From Thermoplasmata archaeon (lineage in GTDB: Archaea; Thermoplasmatota; Thermoplasmata; Lutacidiplasmatales; UBA184), in assembly GCA_022750355.1 (NCBI GenBank), contig JAKIVW010000037.1:1-13114 (forward strand): a stretch of DNA of 13,114 nucleotides. The letters run 5' to 3'. The notes beneath the pieces were generated by a model. The model saw nothing but the letters and a program-made list of their open reading frames with translations. It ran no database searches and had not been told where the DNA came from. A program made the position numbers and the translations under genes. Shown here in pieces: positions 6,815 to 13,114 of this stretch (positions within the stretch are counted from its first letter, which is position 1; each line of letters starts with the position of its first letter).

Positions 6815-7801
6815 CTACCCGGTACGCCAGGGGGCGAGGACCAGGTCGGTCCGCTGCCGCGGTTCGATGACCGATTCTTCGACCGGGATGGTCACGCCCG
6901 CTCGCAGCGCGAGATAACCGGTCCACGCGATCATCGCGCCGTTGTCGACGCACAGCGAACGGGGAGGAGCGAACATCGTCCCTCCGCGCGCCTCGACCAT
7001 CGTTCGGACCATCGTACGGAGGCGCTCGTTGCACGCCACACCGCCGCCGAGCACCACCGTGTCCCGTCGGCGGTGGGCGAGCGCGCGCTCCGTGATCTCG
7101 GTCAACATCGAGTACGTGGTCACCTCGACCGAATAGGCGAGGTCGGCGAGCGGGACCCCCCGGGCATGGAGGGCGAGCGCCGCGGTGAGGATCCCGGAAA
7201 AGGTGACGTCCATCCCGTGCACCGAGTACGGCAGCACGAGGAGCTCGCTTCCCCTCTTGGCCTCCGCTTCGAGAGCGGGCCCACCGGGAAAGGTTCCGCC
7301 GAGCTCGATCCACAGCTTATCGAGGAAGTTGCCGATCCCGATGTCGAGCGTCTCTCCGAGCACTCGGTAGCGGCCACGGCCGTACGCGATCACCTGGGTA
7401 TTCCCTCCGCTGGCGTACAGGAGGAGGGGGTCCTCCATTCCGCTCAGTACTCGGGCGATCTCGATGTGGGCGACACAATGGTTGACCGGGACCAGCGGCC
7501 GACCCCAGGCGAGGGAGAGCATTCGGGCCACGGTGGCCCCCGCCCGAAGGCAGGGGCCCAGCCCTGGCCCCTGGGAGAAGGCGATCGCCTCGACGTCGGA
7601 CGGTTGCAAGTGGGCGGCGTCCATCGCCCGTCGGACGAGCGCGGGAAACTGCTCCACGTGGTGGTTGGCCGCTTCCCGGGGATGGATCCCGCCCTTCGTG
7701 GGGCGGTACATGTCGGAGGCGAGACCGAGGACCTCGGCCCGTTCGGAGACCAAGCCGACCGACGCGGTGTGGGCCGTCGACTCGATCCCGAGGATGACCA
7801 T
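6815..7801 (-). CDS. kae1: tRNA N6-threonylcarbamoyladenosine synthase catalytic subunit (Kae1/TsaD)
   Basis: This universal ASKHA-fold enzyme transfers the threonylcarbamoyl group to A37 of ANN-decoding tRNAs within the KEOPS complex. The 328 residues begin with the nucleotide-binding IESTAHTASVG, followed by GGIHPREAANHH near 37-48. The metal-binding HxxxH is at H108 and H112 (NHCVAH). ASGGNTQ, GNFLDK and PGGP follow, and the C-terminal metal ligand lies in CVDNGAMIAW. The length is that of a stand-alone Kae1. The Bud32 kinase domain fused to Kae1 in several euryarchaea is absent, and no Bud32, Pcc1 or Cgi121 gene is recognisable here. ATG at 7799-7801 follows an AT-rich box by about 27 nt without an SD. 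Confidence 0.97.
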   Translation of the reverse strand: MVILGIESTAHTASVGLVSERAEVLGLASDMYRPTKGGIHPREAANHHVEQFPALVRRAMDAAHLQPSDVEAIAFSQGPGLGPCLRAGATVARMLSLAWGRPLVPVNHCVAHIEIARVLSGMEDPLLLYASGGNTQVIAYGRGRYRVLGETLDIGIGNFLDKLWIELGGTFPGGPALEAEAKRGSELLVLPYSVHGMDVTFSGILTAALALHARGVPLADLAYSVEVTTYSMLTEITERALAHRRRDTVVLGGGVACNERLRTMVRTMVEARGGTMFAPPRSLCVDNGAMIAWTGYLALRAGVTIPVEESVIEPRQRTDLVLAPWRTG

Positions 7802-7822
7802 CGCGCCGGCCAGCGTCGGGAG

Positions 7823-7832
7823 GGTAGAAAGG
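7823..7832 (-). promoter_or_regulatory. Candidate TATA box for kae1
   Basis: The minus strand reads CCTTTCTACC. Its centre is about 27 nt before the kae1 ATG at 7801, and the spacer of 51 bp to the upstream gene is otherwise GC-rich. A leaderless start is inferred. Confidence 0.4.
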
Positions 7833-7852
7833 CGATGCGCTGCGCGCTCCGG

Positions 7853-8083
7853 TCAGTCTTCGGTCGATTCGACGCGGAAGCAGACCTTCTTCCCCTTGAG
7901 GGCGACCTGCACGCGGTCGGCGAACTCGAGGGACTCCTTGACACTGATCTCGCGGGCCCAGTCGTAGACAAAGTCGTACCCCTCCGTCTCCTCCCGGAAA
8001 CCAAGATCCTCGAGGCAGTCCGCGATCTCCGAGTAGGGCGCGCCCTCACTGTCGAGTTGGAGGAGAAGGAAGGTCTTCGTCAT
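7853..8083 (-). CDS. Small conserved-looking acidic protein of unknown function
   Basis: A 76-residue protein that I do not assign to a named family. It is real by codon pattern and by its position between tgtA and kae1. The layout reads as strand (TFLLLQLD), helix (SEIADCLEDLGF), strand (YDFVYDW), helix (SVKESLEFADRVQVAL) and strand (VCFRVES). A small ferredoxin-like alpha/beta fold is therefore plausible. It is rich in Glu and Asp, has no signal peptide and no membrane segment, and carries only two cysteines, so a metal site is unlikely. ATG at 8081-8083 gives a short leader from the TATA-like box near 8122. Being between two tRNA-modification genes suggests a role in translation, but this is only context. 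Confidence 0.75.
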   Translation of the reverse strand: MTKTFLLLQLDSEGAPYSEIADCLEDLGFREETEGYDFVYDWAREISVKESLEFADRVQVALKGKKVCFRVESTED

Positions 8084-8117
8084 CGTACCGGGGTCAGGGC
8101 GCGAATATCGGGGGGAG

Positions 8118-8126
8118 CCTTAAAGG
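8118..8126 (-). promoter_or_regulatory. Candidate TATA box overlapping the tgtA stop codon
   Basis: The minus strand reads ACCTTTAAGG across this site. TTTAA at 8120-8124 is a good archaeal TATA core and includes the TAA stop of tgtA (8120-8122). A transcript would start near 8096 and give the small gene a leader of about 13 nt without an SD. Confidence 0.45.
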
Positions 8127-10090
8127 TCACCCGGGACCGGACGTCCTTCGCCCGGTTCCTCGTCCTCGCCGCGGTCGTCATCGTCGGGAATGGGCCGGGA
8201 CCGGTGCGCCGTCACGCGTACCGCCACCCCACGGGCGAGACGGCCCATCTCGTGGGGAGCGAGCAGGAGGCGCCCGATCGCGATCAGTACTCCCGACGGG
8301 TCGACGAGCAGCGCGGTCGTCCCGGGGACGAGCCGAGGGTCGGCCCGGACCACGAACCGACTGAAGAGCGTGCGCCCGGCGCGAACGAACGGGACGGCGT
8401 CCGCGTGGACGACGATCCGTCGTTCCTCGGGGGAAAGAAGTTCGTGGAGGCGCTCGGCCCCGCGGAAGGTCGGGTGGGGGACCCCGTCGGTACCGACGAC
8501 GAACATCGGAGTCGGGCCGAGGGAGATCGATCGCAGCCGCCCGGTGCGGCGAGAGCGCTCCCCTCGGAGGCCCGGGGCGAGGGCGATCGCGATCGCGGCT
8601 CCGTATTGCCACTCGAGTAGGGCGTGGATCTGGAACCGAGTCCACGGTTCGGTCCAATCGCGGTCGAGATCGGCCGCATCACCGAGGGCCGCCGCAACCT
8701 CCTCCTGCAAGGCTCGGGGGGGACGATGCCGCGGAGGGTCGAGGAATTCGTCCACTCCGAGATACGGCCCGACCGGATACTGGTCAATGAGCTCGATCGG
8801 CACCGGGCCGAGCGGCGTGACCATTTCCCAACGAAGCTCGCGTCCGGCCCGGTCTTCGAGAGGAATGTGGCGTAAATATTCCGGGCGCAGCCCGATCCGA
8901 CCGAGCCGCCGCGCCGGGGGGTGCGGGGCCGAATAGGCCTCGAGTCGATGTTGGAAGCGAACGACCGCCGGCCGACCCCGGCTCGAAGGGTCGACCTCCC
9001 GGAACGCGCGCCGACTCTCCGGTTCCGTAGGCAGGAAGATCTCGGGGTGTCGACGCGCCTCTTCCAATCCGGCTCGAAGGGACGGGTGAGCGACGGTGCG
9101 CCGCTCCGCCAGCTCCCACAAGGTACCGTCCCGAATCGCCTGCCGGACGAGTGCCATCTCTTCGGCGGATGTGAGGAGGTTGTGGAACGCCAACCGACGC
9201 TCCCGTTCGTCGGGGGGGAGACGGGCGACCAGTCGGAGGGGCATGTCGGCGCAGAGGAAACAGTGACAGGTCGCCTCGGTGACCTCTTCCAGGGCCACCG
9301 TGCCCTCCGGCAACAGCAACCGACCTCGCCGTGCGAACTTCTGATAGGCCGACGAATCGATGAGGTCGACCCCGAAGAGCGCCGCAAAGGCGAACGTCAT
9401 CGGGTGGCCCGCGCCGAACAGGTGAACCGGCGCGGCCGGGGTCAGTTCGGGACGCGCCGCCGCGAGTTGGCGCGCGAGTTCGACGAAGCGGTACTGTTCC
9501 AACAGCGGAACCACGCCCCCTACGGCGAGGACGTCCCCCAGCCGACTCGCCTCCCGAGCCGACGCAGCCCGAAGGTCGGCATGTTGCCCCCCCTGGACGG
9601 GGACGGCGAGCAGACCCTTTCGGGCCGCTCTTCCCGCTACCGCCCGCTCGAGCGTGGTGTGCAGCGCTGCTTCGGCGAGGTCGTGGGGTGTCTCCGGTTC
9701 GGTGAAGACGTCCAGGATGGTCGCGATGTCCGACCCGATCGCTTCTTGAAATTCGAGGATCTCTTCCGGGCCGACCTCGACGGAACCGTAGGCATGTTGC
9801 TGGAACGCCCCCGAGTCGGTCATGACCGGACCGGAGAAGCCGATCAGCCCATGGATCCCTTGGGATTCCGCGACGGCGCGGAGCGGCGGGGTTCGCCACG
9901 TGATGTACGATGAGGTGATCACGGCCCCCAAGCCGAGGCGACGCCGGAACTCCTCGGGGGCGACCGGTTGCCGCGTCGGATCGGGGTGGACCACAGGAAG
10001 CAGCGCCGGAGTCTCGATCGGTCCGTGCGGGGTCCCGAGACGGCCGATGCGAGCCAACCCGTCGCGCTCGAGCACCTCGAATTCCGTCAC
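8120..10090 (-). CDS. tgtA: Archaeosine tRNA-guanine transglycosylase with PUA domain
   Basis: Exchanges guanine for preQ0 at position 15 of archaeal tRNAs, the first tRNA-bound step to archaeosine. With the GTG at 10088-10090 the protein has 656 residues. Catalytic motifs are TDSGAFQ with D92 (general acid/base) and the nucleophile D245 in LIDSSAY. The zinc site is C275, C277, C280 and H303. VQGG (165-168) and HLFGAGHP (223-230) are also typical. C-terminal domains end in a PUA domain at about 565-630, then an acidic tail (DDDD near 637) of about 25 residues. Intact catalytic residues favour TgtA over the paralogue ArcS. The frame stays open upstream to 10462, but that part lies over the UDG gene. 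GGAGG stands 7 nt before this GTG, which overlaps the UDG stop as GTGA. Confidence 0.95.
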   Translation of the reverse strand: MTEFEVLERDGLARIGRLGTPHGPIETPALLPVVHPDPTRQPVAPEEFRRRLGLGAVITSSYITWRTPPLRAVAESQGIHGLIGFSGPVMTDSGAFQQHAYGSVEVGPEEILEFQEAIGSDIATILDVFTEPETPHDLAEAALHTTLERAVAGRAARKGLLAVPVQGGQHADLRAASAREASRLGDVLAVGGVVPLLEQYRFVELARQLAAARPELTPAAPVHLFGAGHPMTFAFAALFGVDLIDSSAYQKFARRGRLLLPEGTVALEEVTEATCHCFLCADMPLRLVARLPPDERERRLAFHNLLTSAEEMALVRQAIRDGTLWELAERRTVAHPSLRAGLEEARRHPEIFLPTEPESRRAFREVDPSSRGRPAVVRFQHRLEAYSAPHPPARRLGRIGLRPEYLRHIPLEDRAGRELRWEMVTPLGPVPIELIDQYPVGPYLGVDEFLDPPRHRPPRALQEEVAAALGDAADLDRDWTEPWTRFQIHALLEWQYGAAIAIALAPGLRGERSRRTGRLRSISLGPTPMFVVGTDGVPHPTFRGAERLHELLSPEERRIVVHADAVPFVRAGRTLFSRFVVRADPRLVPGTTALLVDPSGVLIAIGRLLLAPHEMGRLARGVAVRVTAHRSRPIPDDDDRGEDEEPGEGRPVPGDL

Positions 10091-10839
10091 GAAGCGGCCT
10101 CCGCTCGATGCGGACCCGCGGAGCGCGGGCCCCCCGAGTACGAGGACTGAATCCTGCGGAGGAGATCCGTCAACATCGGCGCGGTGAGCTTGCCGGTGTT
10201 GGTGTTCTGCGGACTCGGGTGATACGACGCCCAAAGTAGCGGCCGACCCTCCCCCAGTGGGGCGCACGCTCCGTGGGCAAACGGGGTCCGCGGCGGCGTT
10301 CCCCCGAACGCCCGAGGGGCGAGCTCGAGGATGGCGTTCCAGGCAAACCCACCCAGGGCGAGGACGGCTCGGGTGTTCCGGAGCTGCCGGAACTCCCGTT
10401 CCAAGTAGGGGGCGCAGTTGGTTTGCTCCGCGGGGCTCGGCCGATTCCCCGGAGGGGCGCATCGAACGGCCGCGGTGAGGTAGAGGTCTCGGTAGCTGAG
10501 TCCGTCCCCGCGATTCTGGGACGTGGGCTGGTTGGCGTACCCCACCGCGTGGAACGCCCGAACGAGAAACGCCGCCGACCGGTCACCCGTGAACACGCGA
10601 CCGGTCCGGTTGGATCCGTGCGCCGCGGGCGCGAGTCCGACCACGACCAGCCGGGCATTCGGGTCACCAAAGCCGGGAACTCCTCGGCCCCAGTACTCCT
10701 GGTCGCGGAACTCGCGCTTCCGTTCGTGGGCGATCGCGGCCCGGTATCGGACCAGACGCGGACACCGGGTGCACGCGACGACCTCGGTCCGGATGCGCTC
10801 GAGCGAGTCCTCCACGCCGTCCGGTATCGAGCGGGGCAT
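10087..10839 (-). CDS. Family 5 (UDGb-type) uracil-DNA glycosylase with Fe-S cluster
   Basis: Removes uracil, and in characterised relatives also other deaminated bases, from DNA to start base-excision repair. The 250-residue protein has four cysteines placed for a 4Fe-4S cluster: C23, C26, C127 and C142. Motif 1 reads GLAPAAHG at 68-75. It lacks the acidic or Asn catalytic residue of other UDG families, which is the mark of family 5. NRTGR and FTGD follow. Motif 2 near the C-terminus reads SYHPSPQNTNTGKLT, again family 5 rather than family 4. ATG at 10837-10839 is the probable start; a GTG at codon 9 is possible. The stop overlaps the tgtA start by 4 bp, so the two are probably translationally coupled, though no functional link between them is evident. 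Confidence 0.94.
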   Translation of the reverse strand: MPRSIPDGVEDSLERIRTEVVACTRCPRLVRYRAAIAHERKREFRDQEYWGRGVPGFGDPNARLVVVGLAPAAHGSNRTGRVFTGDRSAAFLVRAFHAVGYANQPTSQNRGDGLSYRDLYLTAAVRCAPPGNRPSPAEQTNCAPYLEREFRQLRNTRAVLALGGFAWNAILELAPRAFGGTPPRTPFAHGACAPLGEGRPLLWASYHPSPQNTNTGKLTAPMLTDLLRRIQSSYSGGPRSAGPHRAEAAS

Positions 10840-10893
10840 AAGGCGGTCGCCCTGTCCCAGTCTCCCCCGATGCTCACCTCGCGTGACCTAAGC

Positions 10894-10900
10894 GTATAGT
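10894..10900. promoter_or_regulatory. TATA-like box in the 84-bp divergent promoter between the UDG and solenoid genes
   Basis: CGTATAGT, with TATA at 10895-10898, is centred about 27-28 nt before the ATG at 10924, giving a leaderless or nearly leaderless message. On the other strand the same bases read ACTATACG and could start a UDG transcript near 10870 with a leader of about 31 nt. No other AT-rich site lies in the 84-bp spacer at a better distance from the UDG start. Confidence 0.5.
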
Positions 10901-10923
10901 CCCCCCGACGCGTATCCCGGTCG

Positions 10924-12141
10924 ATGACCGACGCGCACGTTCCTAAGGGGGCCCGGATCCGCCTCGGGATCGTTGACGGGAACCTGGAAGCCGAAGGACG
11001 ATCGACGATCGAGGCGGACGGATCGATCCGGGTCCAGGGCGAAGCACGCTTCACGGGGGATGTCGACGTGCAAGGCAACATGGAATGTCGGGAGTTCCGC
11101 TCCCGACGCGGCCGGGTCCGGGTAACCGGCGACCTGGCCGTAACGGATTCGCTCTCGACGGAAGAGGGCGAACTCGAGGTCACCGGGGCGTTCCGGGCCC
11201 GGGACGTCGATGTCGACCGACGGTTGAGCCTCGGGGGCCCGGCCACGGTCGAGACGATGGAGGTCGGGGGGCGCCTCGAGGGCGCCTCGACGCTCACGGT
11301 CAAGGAGGTCTCGGTCGGGGGCCACTTCTCGCTGGTCGGTAAGCTCGAAGCGCACTCGGTGGAGGCCGGGGGCTCGGTCGAGCTCCACGAAGTCTCCCTC
11401 GACGACCTCGAGGTCGGCGGCACCGTCCGCATCGGGAACGGCGCGATCCGCCACCGGATCGAAGTGGGCGGGAAGTTCACGTCCGAAGGGCCGATCACGT
11501 TCGGCGATTTCTCCGCCGGCGGGTTCGCGGAATTCCGCGACACCGCCGAGGGCGGACGCATCGAGGTCGGGGGGGTCCTCTCCGCCCGGAAGGACCTCAA
11601 GTTCACCCAGCTCGAGATCGGCGGGATGGGCGACATCCGGGGATCTGCCCGAGGCGAGGAGGTCGAGATCGGGGGGAAGTTCTCGGTCGGAGGCGCGCTC
11701 GAACTTTCTGGCTCGCTCGAAGTCGGTGGGATGATCTCCGTCGGGGATGCCCTCCGCGCGGAGGAAATCGAGGTCGGCGGGAAGTTGACCGCCGAGCGGG
11801 CCATCGCGAGCGGCAAGGTGGAGATCGGGGGGATTGTCGCCACGACCTCCGGGCTCAAGGCGCAGCATATCGAACTCGGCCACCGCTCGCGGGCGAGCGG
11901 GCCGCTCGTCGGAGGTCGGGTCGAGCTGGCTCGGGGCGCCCGGGCCGAGGACGTCTACGGCGATTCGGTCGAGTTGGACCGCAAATGCGAGGTTCGAAAG
12001 ATCGTGGCCCGGGACGTCCGGATCCGGGAGGGGTCGACCGTGGATGAGGTCGTGTATACCGGAACCCTAACCACCGAGGCCGGGGTCACGATCCGTTCGG
12101 CGCCGCAAAAAGTGGCCACGTTGCCGGCGTTCCCCCTCTGA
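10924..12141 (+). CDS. Bactofilin-like polymer-forming repeat protein (long beta-solenoid)
   Basis: A 405-residue protein built almost entirely of short Val/Gly/Glu repeats. The core unit is (I/L/V)E(V/I)GG followed by a hydrophobic-x-hydrophobic strand. The first Gly of each unit falls at 115, 132, 149, 165, 182, 199, 216, 233, 250, 268, 285, 302 and 319, so the period is 17 residues with one 16 and one 18. Weaker units of the same type (VQGE, VQGN, VTGD, VTGA) fill residues 35-90. The C-terminus continues with related strands to about 390. One repeat per turn fits the right-handed beta-helix of bactofilins (polymer-forming cytoskeletal family), which are usually 100-200 residues. No signal peptide or membrane helix is visible, so it is probably cytosolic or membrane-associated. 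The winged-helix gene begins 12 bp downstream. Confidence 0.82.
   Translation: MTDAHVPKGARIRLGIVDGNLEAEGRSTIEADGSIRVQGEARFTGDVDVQGNMECREFRSRRGRVRVTGDLAVTDSLSTEEGELEVTGAFRARDVDVDRRLSLGGPATVETMEVGGRLEGASTLTVKEVSVGGHFSLVGKLEAHSVEAGGSVELHEVSLDDLEVGGTVRIGNGAIRHRIEVGGKFTSEGPITFGDFSAGGFAEFRDTAEGGRIEVGGVLSARKDLKFTQLEIGGMGDIRGSARGEEVEIGGKFSVGGALELSGSLEVGGMISVGDALRAEEIEVGGKLTAERAIASGKVEIGGIVATTSGLKAQHIELGHRSRASGPLVGGRVELARGARAEDVYGDSVELDRKCEVRKIVARDVRIREGSTVDEVVYTGTLTTEAGVTIRSAPQKVATLPAFPL
11260..11883 (+). repeat. In-gene tandem repeat, period 51 bp (17 codons), 13 units
   Basis: The DNA repeats the pattern gaggtcgg(c/g)gg every 51 bp with one 48-bp and one 54-bp spacing, in phase with the protein repeat. 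Units are diverged between the GG motifs, so this is old protein repetition under structural constraint and not a recent DNA expansion. Confidence 0.75.
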
Positions 12142-12153
12142 ACGGGGCGCCGG

Positions 12154-12489
12154 ATGACCCCCGAACGATCCTCCGGAGACGCGGGCGCGCGTCGTCGCGA
12201 AGCGACGGACCTGTACGCCACCGTCCTCGAGGTCGTGAAGCGATACCACGGGTCCGCGCGGATCACCCGCGTCTCCTACGGGGCGGGGATGCCCGTGGAC
12301 CGGCTCCGGTTGCTCATGGACCGCCTGCTCTCGCTCGGTCTCCTCCAGAGCGCGGACGTGGACGGACGTCCGATGTTCGACATCACCGCCCGCGGGCAGG
12401 AGTTCCTCGACACCTATTGGAAGATGCGGGGATTCGTCGAGGGGCTCGAGCGTTCCGAGGAACGGCACGCCGGCAACGGGCGTCGCTAA
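12154..12489 (+). CDS. Small winged-helix DNA-binding protein, COG3432-like
   Basis: A 111-residue predicted archaeal transcriptional regulator. DLYATVLEVVKRY at about 19-31 begins the helix-turn-helix, followed by ITRVSYGAGMPVDRLRLLMDRL and the wing around 63-77. ITARGQEFLDTYWKM is the usual C-terminal helix with an aromatic patch that supports dimer formation. This closely follows a pattern common in archaeal COG3432 proteins. ATG at 12154 lies 12 bp after the solenoid gene stop; only a weak GGGGCG precedes it, so expression probably depends on read-through. No membrane segment or ligand domain is present. It may regulate its own operon; the target is unknown. Confidence 0.82.
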   Translation: MTPERSSGDAGARRREATDLYATVLEVVKRYHGSARITRVSYGAGMPVDRLRLLMDRLLSLGLLQSADVDGRPMFDITARGQEFLDTYWKMRGFVEGLERSEERHAGNGRR

Positions 12490-12511
12490 CGCGCGGACCG
12501 GGCGCGGGTTC

Positions 12512-12525
12512 GGCGGAGCTCCGCC
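12512..12525. repeat. Perfect 14-bp palindrome between convergent genes
   Basis: GGCGGAGCTCCGCC lies in the 37-bp spacer between the winged-helix gene and the convergent ABC-2 permease gene. It could form a hairpin, or only a symmetric protein site since it has no loop. No T-run follows on either strand, so it is not a convincing archaeal terminator. Confidence 0.35.
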
Positions 12526-12526
12526 C

Positions 12527-13114
12527 TCACGGCTGTCGCCAGCGCAGGCCGCTGGAGATCAGAACGATCCAACCGACCACGTAAGCGATGAGTACGCTTC
12601 CCGAGAGCAGTGCGGTACCGCCGGCACCGTGGACCAGGGCGACCAGGAACTCGCTGCCCCACGTCAGGGGCCACAGGTACGCGACCGCCTGCAAGGGAAC
12701 CGGCAGGACCGACACCGGGTAGAAGATGGGCGCGAAGAAGGTGAGGATGACACCGACGATCTGGGCGGTCGAGTTGATCTGACGCGGCGTGCCTCCGTAG
12801 ACTCCCACCACGTACCCGATCCCGAGGGTGGACGCCCACACCAATACGAACCCGCCGACCAAGAGGGGGAAGATGGCCCAGCTGATGGTAACGCCGAACC
12901 CCCCGACGGCCACGCCGAGGGTGATCAACGCGGACGCCAGCGTGAACGGGAGCAGCGAGAGGGCGTTGGAGAGAGCGTAGACGACCGGGCTCACGGGCAT
13001 CGAGACCCACAGGTCGAACATCCGGGTCGCCTTGTCGTTCCCCAACGATTGCGCGAGCCCGTTGATGTTGAGGAGGGCGGTCTCCATCATGATCGTCCCG
13101 ACCAGGACCTGCAC
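12527..13114 (-). CDS. ABC-2 type transporter permease, N-terminal part cut by window edge
   Basis: The 195 visible C-terminal residues carry about five hydrophobic segments. The block TFFAPIFYPVSVLP followed by LWPLTWGSEFL is typical of the last third of ABC-2 permeases, which export drugs, polysaccharides or lipids with a separate ATPase. The charged stretch NDKATRMFDLWVSMPVSP before a membrane segment is the usual cytosolic coupling region. The frame is open to the right edge, so any start there is an artefact of the cut; the real start and probably the ATPase gene lie beyond 13114. It converges with the winged-helix gene at 37 bp. Substrate cannot be told from the visible part. Confidence 0.88.
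   Translation of the reverse strand: MQVLVGTIMMETALLNINGLAQSLGNDKATRMFDLWVSMPVSPVVYALSNALSLLPFTLASALITLGVAVGGFGVTISWAIFPLLVGGFVLVWASTLGIGYVVGVYGGTPRQINSTAQIVGVILTFFAPIFYPVSVLPVPLQAVAYLWPLTWGSEFLVALVHGAGGTALLSGSVLIAYVVGWIVLISSGLRWRQP

Noticed and set aside
7073..8620. A 515-codon open frame on the plus strand
   Set aside because: It is antisense to kae1, the small gene and tgtA, all of which have clear family motifs; the translated product shows none.
8120..10090. The transglycosylase as ArcS (TgtA2) instead of TgtA
   Set aside because: The catalytic D92 and D245, the preQ0-pocket motifs and the zinc site are intact, whereas ArcS has lost the transglycosylase catalytic residues.
10091..10462. 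An open upstream extension of the tgtA frame adding about 124 residues
   Set aside because: It lies entirely over the UDG gene, reads as Pro/Arg/Gly-rich out-of-frame sequence, and the GTG at 10090 has a good GGAGG site and matches the family N-terminus.
10170..11858. A 562-codon minus-strand frame with repetitive Ser/Pro/Thr content, and a second one at 10888-11883 with PPDLD-like repeats
   Set aside because: Both are the antisense image of the solenoid gene's 51-bp repeats and part of the UDG gene. The apparent repeats are inherited from the real gene.
12512..12525. The palindrome as a transcription terminator
   Set aside because: It has no loop and no T-run on either strand; archaeal termination usually relies on T-rich stretches.
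1..13114. Haloarchaeal origin because of high GC
   Set aside because: The proteins are Arg-rich and not broadly acidic, unlike haloarchaeal proteomes.

Overview
The window is gene-dense, high-GC archaeal DNA. Archaeal marks are an archaeosine-type tRNA-guanine transglycosylase with a C-terminal PUA domain, a Kae1-type t6A enzyme, a geranylgeranyl reductase for isoprenoid lipids, a family 5 uracil-DNA glycosylase, a COG3432-like winged-helix protein, and TATA-like boxes about 27 nt ahead of several start codons. Proteins are rich in Arg, Ala, Gly and Val but not strongly acidic, which argues against a haloarchaeon. A high-GC Thermoplasmatota or related uncultured euryarchaeal lineage is my best guess, but this is inference. 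I see no rRNA, tRNA, CRISPR array, insertion sequence or phage gene. The region looks like chromosomal core and semi-core DNA. No gene-free stretch exceeds 100 bases.

Layout. (a) 1-3416, minus strand: a cysteine operon read as cystathionine beta-synthase, then cystathionine gamma-lyase/synthase, then cysteinyl-tRNA synthetase (cut by the left edge). It links homocysteine to cysteine and then to Cys-tRNA. (b) 3565-5629, plus strand: a compact unit of BlaI-like repressor, membrane M48-type metalloprotease, and secreted or anchored protein with seven N-glycosylation sequons. It resembles a BlaR1/BlaI relay whose sensor is a separate protein. (c) 5527-10839, minus strand: geranylgeranyl reductase, kae1, a small unknown protein, tgtA and a family 5 UDG, all co-oriented. 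The 3' end of the reductase overlaps the surface-protein gene tail to tail by 103 bp. (d) 10924-12489, plus strand: a 405-residue bactofilin-like beta-solenoid protein with a strict 17-residue repeat, followed 12 bp later by a small winged-helix regulator. (e) 12527-13114, minus strand: the C-terminal part of an ABC-2 type permease, cut by the right edge.

Expression signals: genes inside operons usually have GGAGG-like Shine-Dalgarno sites and short overlaps. Several first genes (CBS, GGR, kae1, solenoid gene) have an AT-rich box centred about 27 nt upstream of the start codon and no leader SD, as expected for leaderless archaeal transcripts. The most unusual content is the long repeat-built solenoid protein with its winged-helix partner, and the three-gene BlaI/protease/glycoprotein unit.
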